Source: Flavobacterium terrisoli
GTDB lineage: Bacteria; Bacteroidota; Bacteroidia; Flavobacteriales; Flavobacteriaceae
Direction: 5' to 3'
DNA: 64,000 nt
Assembly: GCF_030167905.1 (NCBI RefSeq)
Contig: NZ_JARGNA010000006.1
Location: 186,001-250,000, forward strand
Part shown: positions 58,194 to 64,000 of the stretch, one piece after another
Position numbering within the stretch: the stretch's first letter is position 1
Layout of the letters: each line of letters starts with the position of its first letter
The notes under the pieces: model-generated
Databases searched by the model: none
Seen by the model: only the letters and a program-made list of their open reading frames with translations
What the model was told of the DNA's origin: nothing
Position numbers and translations under genes: made by a program

Positions 58194-58795
58194 TGCAACA
58201 AGCCATTTCTTTTTTGGTTGAGAAGGATGCCGTGTTCCAAAAATTGCATCAGCAATACGGAAACCCTTTTGTGCCGTCACGACCGGAGGGTTTTCAGACT
58301 TTGGTCAAACTCATTTTAGAACAGCAGGTTTCTATCGAATCGGCGCGTGCCTGTTATGTCAAAATTGAAAATGCATTAGGCGATGTTACTCCTGAAACCA
58401 TCAAAAATGCTTCAGAAGAAACACTCAGGAATTGTGGTGTCAGCCGTCAAAAAAACATTTACCTGAAAGCTTTGGCGGAAGCCATTTTAGACAAAACCTT
58501 GGTTTTGGAAACCCTTTCCCAAAAACATCCCGATGAAGTCAGAAGTGAATTAATCAAAATCAAAGGCATCGGCAACTGGACGATTGATGTGTATCTGATG
58601 TTCTCGTTGGGATCACCTGATATCCTTCCGATTGGCGATATAGCCGTGGTCAATACCATTAAGGAATTGTATGGTTGCGAAGATAGAGAAGCGATGATTT
58701 TAATTGCTGAAAGTTGGAAACCCTATCGAAGCATGGCGACCTATTTTCTTTGGCACCATTATCTCGTAAAGCGAAACCGCAAATTTATTTTTTAG
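58193..58795 (+). CDS. AlkA-like DNA-3-methyladenine glycosylase
   Basis: A 200-residue HhH-GPD base-excision glycosylase. The helix-hairpin-helix is SELIKIKGIGNWTIDVYLMF (about 118-137) and the catalytic Asp is D149 in LPIGDIAVVNTIKEL. A Trp takes the place of the usual Lys after GIG, as in the AlkA group, and there is no C-terminal iron-sulfur cluster. It removes alkylated purines such as 3-methyladenine. The single-base overlap with the DUF5686 gene suggests translational coupling. Its stop directly abuts that of the convergent glycosyltransferase gene. Confidence 0.9.
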   Translation: MQQAISFLVEKDAVFQKLHQQYGNPFVPSRPEGFQTLVKLILEQQVSIESARACYVKIENALGDVTPETIKNASEETLRNCGVSRQKNIYLKALAEAILDKTLVLETLSQKHPDEVRSELIKIKGIGNWTIDVYLMFSLGSPDILPIGDIAVVNTIKELYGCEDREAMILIAESWKPYRSMATYFLWHHYLVKRNRKFIF

Positions 58796-59515
58796 CTATT
58801 TGAAAATACCGTATCTCAGGATGCAGTAAATGGCGTGAAAACCATCTCTCCAACTGATTTTTTTGCCTTCTTCAAAAGTTCTTCCATAATAACTGATTCC
58901 CACTTCATAGATTCTGATTTTTGGAATCCGCGCTACTTTTTGGGTGACTTCGGGTTCAAAGCCAAAACGTTTTTCCTGTAGTTTAATCGATTTTAAAATA
59001 TCGGCACGAAACATTTTATAACAGGTTTCCATGTCGGTTAAATTCAGATTGGAGAACATATTGCTCAAAAAAGTCAAAAATTTATTTCCGATACTGTGCC
59101 AAAAGAACAAAATACGATGTGGTTTTCCACCCATAAACCGGCTGCCGTAAACCACATCGGCTACATCATCAGCGATGGGTTTTAGAAGAATATTGTATTC
59201 CTGTGGGTCATATTCCAAATCGGCGTCCTGAATCACGATAACCTCTCCCGTGGCACTTTTGATTCCGGTATGAAGTGCTGCTCCTTTTCCTTTGTTTTCA
59301 GTGTGTTCCAAAAAAACAATGTTTAGCTCCGGATTACTCTGGACATAAGTTTGAATGCTTTCCACTGTATTGTCCGTGCTGTAGTCATTCACGATAATGA
59401 TTTCTTTTTTAATTTCATTTATCAGAGAAACGGCTTTTATTTTGTCCAAAATTTTATAAATAGTCGGACCTTCGTTGTAGGCAGGAATTATGATGGAAAG
59501 GGTTTTGAGTGCCAT
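58796..59515 (-). CDS. Family 2 glycosyltransferase, polyprenyl-phosphate type
   Basis: A 239-residue GT2 enzyme (GT-A fold). It starts LSIIIPAYNEGPTIYKILDK, with the metal-binding region GEVIVIQDADLEYDPQEYNI (the DAD motif) and DVVYGSRFMGGKPHR. The stretch DMETCYKMFRADILKSIKLQ is typical of dolichyl-phosphate mannose synthase-like enzymes. It lacks a C-terminal membrane domain. It probably transfers a sugar to a polyprenyl phosphate; the sugar and pathway are unknown. The stop codons of this gene and the convergent glycosylase gene touch (TAG/CTA). Confidence 0.88.
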   Translation of the reverse strand: MALKTLSIIIPAYNEGPTIYKILDKIKAVSLINEIKKEIIIVNDYSTDNTVESIQTYVQSNPELNIVFLEHTENKGKGAALHTGIKSATGEVIVIQDADLEYDPQEYNILLKPIADDVADVVYGSRFMGGKPHRILFFWHSIGNKFLTFLSNMFSNLNLTDMETCYKMFRADILKSIKLQEKRFGFEPEVTQKVARIPKIRIYEVGISYYGRTFEEGKKISWRDGFHAIYCILRYGIFK

Positions 59516-59614
59516 TTGGATTTAAATATAGGTCAAAAATAGTTTTTTTGGTTTAGTAAGCAATAATTTACTTTAAATACCTATATCACAATCGAACTAA
59601 ATTCACCAATTATA

Positions 59615-59647
59615 TTGTTTTTATTTGTTAAAGTTTTGTTACTTTTG
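59615..59647 (+). promoter_or_regulatory. Promoter of the membrane pyrophosphatase gene
   Basis: TTG at 59615-59617 and TACTTTTG at 59640-59647 lie 22 bases apart. The ATG is at 59681. An in-frame TTG start at 59615 coincides with the -33 box and is rejected. Confidence 0.65.
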
Positions 59648-59680
59648 CGACCGATAAAATTTATAACGAAAATTATATTT

Positions 59681-62242
59681 ATGGAATCATTGATGATTTA
59701 TGTGCCAATAGTGATGGCATTAATTGGATTGCTTTTTATGGCAGTTAAAAGAAGCTGGGTTTTAAAACAAGATGCCGGTGATGGAAAGATGAAAGAGATT
59801 TCAGATTACATCTATGAAGGTGCATTGGCTTTCTTAAAAGCAGAATACAGATTGTTAGCCGTGTTTGTATTGATTGCAAGTGTTGTGTTGGCAGGTATTA
59901 CTTTTTTACCGGGCGTTAAAACACACTTGTTAATTGTAATTGCCTTTATTTTTGGTGCTTTCTTTTCGGCCTTAGCCGGAAATATGGGAATGAAAATTGC
60001 TACCAAAACTAACGTAAGAACAACGCAGGCAGCCCGTTCAAGTTTACCACAAGCCTTGAAAGTTTCTTTCGGTGGTGGAACGGTAATGGGATTAGGAGTT
60101 GCTGGTTTGGCAGTTCTTGGTTTGACAGGTTTCTTCATTATATTATTTAGATATTTTATGCCAGGTGGTGTTTGGACAAACACTGAGGATATGACGGTTG
60201 TTCTTGAAACATTAGCCGGTTTCTCTCTTGGAGCTGAATCTATCGCTTTGTTTGCCCGTGTAGGTGGTGGTATTTATACCAAAGCTGCTGACGTTGGTGC
60301 TGACTTGGTAGGTAAAGTAGAAGCGGGTATTCCTGAAGATGATCCTCGTAACCCTGCTACTATTGCAGATAACGTAGGAGATAACGTAGGAGATGTTGCT
60401 GGTATGGGCGCTGACTTGTTCGGTTCTTATGTGGCTACTGTTTTGGCTGCGATGGTTTTAGGTAACTATGTAATCAAAGATATGGGCGGAAAAATCGAAG
60501 ACGCTTTCGGTGGTATTGGTCCAATTTTATTACCGATGGCCATTGCCGGTTTCGGAATCTTATTCTCTATCATCGGAACGATGTTAGTAAAAATATCAAG
60601 TGATGATGCAAAAGAAAAACAAGTTCAAGGTGCGTTAAATGTTGGAAACTGGGTTTCTATCGTTTTAACTGCAGTGTCATGTTTCTTCTTAGTTCAATAT
60701 TTATTGCCTGCAACAATGACCATGGAATTCTATGGTGAAGGCGCACAACAAATCTCTTCAATGAGAGTATTCTACGCTACAATCGTTGGATTGGTAGTAG
60801 GTGGAGTTATCTCTTCTGTAACAGAATATTACACAGGTTTAGGTACAAAACCAGTATTGGCGATTGTACAAAAATCTTCTACAGGTGCAGGAACAAACGT
60901 AATCGCTGGTTTAGCTACCGGTATGATTTCGACTTTCCCAACCGTATTATTATTCGCCGGTGCAATTTGGGCTTCTTATGCTTTTGCTGGTTTCTACGGT
61001 GTGGCTTTGGCTGCTTCTGCAATGATGGCTACAACCGCTATGCAGTTGGCAATCGACGCATTCGGACCAATCTCTGATAACGCTGGTGGTATTGCTGAAA
61101 TGAGTGAATTACCAAAAGAAGTTCGTACTCGTACAGACATCTTGGATTCAGTTGGTAACACTACTGCTGCAACAGGTAAAGGTTTTGCTATCGCTTCTGC
61201 GGCATTAACTTCATTGGCTTTATTTGCGGCCTATGTAACGTTCACAGGAATTGATGGTATCAACATCTTCAAAGCACCTGTATTAGCAATGTTATTCGTT
61301 GGAGGTATGATTCCTGTGGTGTTCTCTGCTTTGGCAATGAATTCAGTAGGTAAAGCAGCAATGGACATGGTATATGAAGTACGTCGTCAGTTCAAGGAAA
61401 TTCCGGGTATCATGGAAGGTACAGGAAAACCTGAATATGGTAAATGTGTGGAAATTTCTACTAAAGCGGCTTTAAGAGAAATGATGTTACCTGGTGTTTT
61501 AACTATCGGTTTCCCTATCGCAATCGTATTGTTAGGTAAATTAGTTTACGGAGACAACAACCAATTGATCGCTGAAATGTTAGGTGGTTATATGGCCGGA
61601 GTAACTGTTTCTGGTGTACTTTGGGCTGTGTTCCAAAACAACGCCGGTGGTGCTTGGGATAATGCTAAAAAATCTTTCGAAGCTGGTGTTGAAATCAACG
61701 GAGAAATGACATACAAAGGTTCTGATGCACACAAAGCAGCGGTAACCGGAGATACTGTGGGTGATCCATTCAAAGATACTTCAGGGCCATCGATGAACAT
61801 CTTGATCAAATTAACTTGTTTGATCGGATTGGTAATCGCTCCAATCTTGGGTGCTGGTCATTCAGCTGATGCTAAAGAAGTGACTTGTACTATGGAAATG
61901 AAAAAAGAGTGCAAGGATATGGGCAAATGCGATATGAGCAAATGCAAAGACATGACTAAAGAAGAATGTGCAGCAATGTGTGATTCTTTAGGATGTACGC
62001 CTGAGCAAAAAGAAGCTTGTTTGTCTCACTACGGTGCTGATGGTAAGTTTATCGCTGATAAAAAAGACTGTTGTGCAAAACAGGAAGTGGCTACTGCGAC
62101 TAAAGACGTAAGAGTTGAAATTACCAACACTAATGGTAAAGCAACAGCAACTGTGACTACTACAGTAGGCGGAACTGCTACTACTCAAAAATTTGAGGGT
62201 ACAGAAGCGGAAGTAAAAGCTAAAGTGGCTGCGGTAAAATAA
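59681..62242 (+). CDS. hppA: K+-dependent membrane pyrophosphatase with a cysteine-rich C-terminal extension
   Basis: A membrane-bound ion-pumping pyrophosphatase of 853 residues from the ATG at 59681. Helix 5-6 motifs are FSLGAESIALFARVGGGIYT and KAADVGADLVGKVEAGIPED, with DDPRNPATIADNVGDNVGDV at the pyrophosphate site. The K+ switch position is Ala (A496 in GNTTAATGKGF), which marks the potassium-dependent type; many potassium-dependent members pump Na+ alone or Na+ plus H+. The usual core ends near residue 727 (LIGLVIAPILGAGHS). Residues 728-853 are extra: ten Cys between 736 and 798 with repeated CKDM-type units, then a Thr/Val-rich strand region. As both termini of known structures face outside, the extension is probably periplasmic. 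Confidence 0.95.
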   Translation: MESLMIYVPIVMALIGLLFMAVKRSWVLKQDAGDGKMKEISDYIYEGALAFLKAEYRLLAVFVLIASVVLAGITFLPGVKTHLLIVIAFIFGAFFSALAGNMGMKIATKTNVRTTQAARSSLPQALKVSFGGGTVMGLGVAGLAVLGLTGFFIILFRYFMPGGVWTNTEDMTVVLETLAGFSLGAESIALFARVGGGIYTKAADVGADLVGKVEAGIPEDDPRNPATIADNVGDNVGDVAGMGADLFGSYVATVLAAMVLGNYVIKDMGGKIEDAFGGIGPILLPMAIAGFGILFSIIGTMLVKISSDDAKEKQVQGALNVGNWVSIVLTAVSCFFLVQYLLPATMTMEFYGEGAQQISSMRVFYATIVGLVVGGVISSVTEYYTGLGTKPVLAIVQKSSTGAGTNVIAGLATGMISTFPTVLLFAGAIWASYAFAGFYGVALAASAMMATTAMQLAIDAFGPISDNAGGIAEMSELPKEVRTRTDILDSVGNTTAATGKGFAIASAALTSLALFAAYVTFTGIDGINIFKAPVLAMLFVGGMIPVVFSALAMNSVGKAAMDMVYEVRRQFKEIPGIMEGTGKPEYGKCVEISTKAALREMMLPGVLTIGFPIAIVLLGKLVYGDNNQLIAEMLGGYMAGVTVSGVLWAVFQNNAGGAWDNAKKSFEAGVEINGEMTYKGSDAHKAAVTGDTVGDPFKDTSGPSMNILIKLTCLIGLVIAPILGAGHSADAKEVTCTMEMKKECKDMGKCDMSKCKDMTKEECAAMCDSLGCTPEQKEACLSHYGADGKFIADKKDCCAKQEVATATKDVRVEITNTNGKATATVTTTVGGTATTQKFEGTEAEVKAKVAAVK

Positions 62243-62263
62243 TCGCAACATTTAAATATATTC

Positions 62264-62293
62264 AAAATGCCTCACATTCGTGGGGCATTTTTT
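62264..62293 (+). terminator. Terminator of hppA
   Basis: Stem AAAATGCCTCAC/GTGGGGCATTTT with one G-T pair and loop ATTC, followed by T's. Confidence 0.9.
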
Positions 62294-62336
62294 GTTTGTT
62301 TTTTGTTTAAATTAGCCCAAGACAAACAACACTTCA

Positions 62337-64000
62337 ATGACTTCCAGACTGACCGTATTTTTAGTACTGCTTTTCAATATTGCCTTTTCGCAAAATCCTT
62401 TGCCTATAATTCCTAAGCCGGCTTCCATTGATTATTCTGTTTCAGAATTCAAATTGAACAAGGAAACTATAATTGAAACAAGAGATACGACTTCGTTTGA
62501 AGTGCTTTACCTAAAAGAAGCAATTAAATCCCAGACAGGACTTGATTTAAGGATTACATCAGAGTATCGAAAAGAGAATAAAATTTTAGTAATTGTTGAA
62601 AGGGATGATTTAGTGTATACTCGAAATGATGCATATGATTTGTTAATAAATAAGAATAAAATTTCAATTTCTGCTCCAGAGAAACAAGGTGCTTTTTTTG
62701 GTATACAATCATTACTACAACTTATTCCTAGCCAAGGACAAAAAGAGTTCCAGATTCAGGGTGCGATGATTTATGACCAACCTAAATACGCCTGGCGTGG
62801 CATGCATCTCGATTGTGCCCGGCATTTCTTTGCGGTAGATTTTGTCAAAAAGTATATTGATTATCTGGCGATGTACAAAATGAATACGTTTCATTGGCAT
62901 TTAACCGATGACCAGGGCTGGCGTATCGAAATCAAGCAATACCCAAAACTCACCGAAATAGGCGCGTGGCGAAACGGTTCGATGGTTGGACATTACAGCG
63001 ACCAAAAGTATGATGACAAACGCTACGGTGGTTTTTATACACAGGACCAAATCAAGGAAGTGGTGGCTTATGCCAAACAACGTCACATTACTGTCGTTCC
63101 CGAAATCGAAATGCCCGGACATGCCGTTGCGGCTTTGGCAGCTTATCCACAATATTCCTGTACCGGCGGACCATTTGAAGTAGGTAAACAATGGGGCGTT
63201 TTAGACGATGTGTTTTGTCCCAAAGAAGAAACTTTCACTTTCCTCGAAAATATTTTAACCGAAGTGATGGCGTTATTCCCTTCAGAATATATCCATATTG
63301 GTGGTGATGAATGCCCGAAAACCCGCTGGAAAAACTGCCCGCATTGCCAGGCTTTAATGAAACAGAATGGATTAAAAGACGAACACGAACTCCAAAGTTA
63401 TTTTATCCAAACCATAGAAAAATTTGTAAACAGCAAAGGCCGAAAAATCATCGGTTGGGACGAAATCCTTGAAGGTGGATTGGCGCCTAATGCCGCTGTA
63501 ATGAGTTGGCGTGGCACCGAAGGCGGCATTGCTGCGGCTAAACAAAAACATTATGTAGTGATGACACCGGGCTCGCATTGTTATTTCGATTATTACCAAG
63601 GTGATCCAAAAAACGAACCTTTAGCCATCGGCGGTTATGTTCCGGTAGAAAAAGTCTATTCCTTTAACCCGACGCCAAAGGAATTATCAGCCGAAGAAGC
63701 CAAGTATATTCTCGGTGCACAAGCCAATGTTTGGACAGAATATATGGAAGATGAAAAAAAAGTGGAATACATGATTTTTCCACGTATGATGGCGCTATCC
63801 GAAGTGCTTTGGGGAACTGCCAATCCTGAAAAATATGCCGATTTCCAAAATAGATTGATACAACAGTTTTCGGTATTGGATAAAAAAGGCATCAATTACA
63901 GCAAAGCCATTTTTGAAGTGACGACCAAAGTCAGCCCTTCAGCCAATGGTATTCTATTCGAATTGAATTCAGCCAATGACGCCAAAAAAATCAAATACAC
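62337..64000 (+). CDS. GH20 beta-N-acetylhexosaminidase, 3'-truncated by the window edge
   Basis: The first 554 codons of a family 20 glycoside hydrolase; the frame is open to the window end. It begins with a signal peptide (MTSRLTVFLVLLFNIAFS, then QNPLPIIPKP). A GH20b-like N-terminal domain runs to about residue 145, then the TIM barrel begins with WRGMHLDCARHFFAVDFVKK. The substrate-binding segment is MNTFHWHLTDDQGW and VVPEIEMPGHAVAALAAYPQ. The catalytic pair is D324-E325 in IHIGGDECPKTRW, with VMSWRGTEGG and YILGAQANVWTEYM later. It releases terminal N-acetylglucosamine or galactosamine from chitin-like oligomers or glycans, outside the cytoplasm. The C-terminal part is beyond the window. 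Confidence 0.95.
   Translation, partial: MTSRLTVFLVLLFNIAFSQNPLPIIPKPASIDYSVSEFKLNKETIIETRDTTSFEVLYLKEAIKSQTGLDLRITSEYRKENKILVIVERDDLVYTRNDAYDLLINKNKISISAPEKQGAFFGIQSLLQLIPSQGQKEFQIQGAMIYDQPKYAWRGMHLDCARHFFAVDFVKKYIDYLAMYKMNTFHWHLTDDQGWRIEIKQYPKLTEIGAWRNGSMVGHYSDQKYDDKRYGGFYTQDQIKEVVAYAKQRHITVVPEIEMPGHAVAALAAYPQYSCTGGPFEVGKQWGVLDDVFCPKEETFTFLENILTEVMALFPSEYIHIGGDECPKTRWKNCPHCQALMKQNGLKDEHELQSYFIQTIEKFVNSKGRKIIGWDEILEGGLAPNAAVMSWRGTEGGIAAAKQKHYVVMTPGSHCYFDYYQGDPKNEPLAIGGYVPVEKVYSFNPTPKELSAEEAKYILGAQANVWTEYMEDEKKVEYMIFPRMMALSEVLWGTANPEKYADFQNRLIQQFSVLDKKGINYSKAIFEVTTKVSPSANGILFELNSANDAKKIKY

Noticed and set aside
59615..59680. A longer pyrophosphatase beginning at TTG 59615
   Set aside because: That codon coincides with the promoter -33 element and the -7 box would lie inside the coding sequence. 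ATG 59681 begins at the conserved first helix.

Overview
The window reads as chromosomal DNA from a Bacteroidota bacterium, most likely a Flavobacterium or close relative (class Flavobacteriia). Support: AT-rich DNA with low codon bias, promoter-like TTG-N(18-22)-TAnnTTTG pairs instead of sigma70 boxes, few Shine-Dalgarno sequences, Bacteroidota-typical proteins (PorT of the type IX secretion system, TamL-like Omp85 lipoprotein, GYDIA-family GHMP kinase, DUF5686 protein with a carboxypeptidase-like N-terminal domain), and a mevalonate-pathway HMG-CoA reductase. Most of it is housekeeping sequence. I see no phage, insertion sequence, CRISPR array or rRNA, and no stretch longer than 300 bases without a gene.

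Layout. 1-4.5 kb: the 3' part of an AsmA-like gene, then class II HMG-CoA reductase and a GHMP kinase (isoprenoid precursors). 4.6-12.1 kb (minus): an envelope operon read coaX, FadL-like barrel, TPR protein, lptC, small membrane protein, CNNM/CBS protein, with a PpiD/SurA-like chaperone downstream. 12.2 kb: tRNA-Phe(GAA) with its own promoter and terminator. 12.3-13.5 kb: two tandem related secreted proteins of unknown function. 13.7-22.1 kb: a peptide-use cluster with a dipeptidyl peptidase IV, an unknown membrane protein and three tandem POT-family peptide transporters; then a secreted thioredoxin-fold protein. 22.6-27.4 kb (minus): surE, lpxB, NlpC/P60 lipoprotein, comEC. 27.6-29.9 kb: tail-specific protease, divergent from surE. 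29.9-37.8 kb (minus): purH followed by the rod-shape cluster mreB, mreC, mreD, mrdA, rodA and a secreted coiled-coil protein. 38-42 kb: an ABC-type permease, a membrane protein, accD and fbaA. 42-47.7 kb: tamL-like gene divergent from a TrmH-family methyltransferase; porT, ubiE/menG, folA and a 2TM-domain gene. 47.9-53.2 kb: a lone CBM48 domain protein, two unknown envelope proteins, thyA, a bifunctional-nuclease/UVR protein, etfA and etfB. 53.5-62.2 kb: a secreted six-repeat WW protein, pdhB, the DUF5686 protein, an AlkA-like glycosylase, a family 2 glycosyltransferase and a membrane pyrophosphatase. 62.3-64 kb: the 5' part of a GH20 beta-hexosaminidase running off the window.

How the genes work together: much of the window builds the envelope (LptC, LpxB, TamL, PpiD-like, MreBCD-PBP2-RodA, PorT). 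The DPP IV and POT genes form a plausible route from periplasmic dipeptide release to proton-driven uptake. thyA and folA share the folate cycle, although they are not in one operon.

The most unusual points are: a 126-residue, ten-cysteine C-terminal extension on the membrane pyrophosphatase; an exact 15-bp direct repeat flanking the WW-repeat gene; a short dispersed repeat apparently inserted in frame as 11 codons near the start of purH, with a relative just upstream of ubiE; an AccD without the usual zinc-finger cysteines; a ComEC without a recognisable metallo-beta-lactamase metal site; and several terminators that overlap coding ends or the next promoter. I did not find a clearly new multi-gene system.
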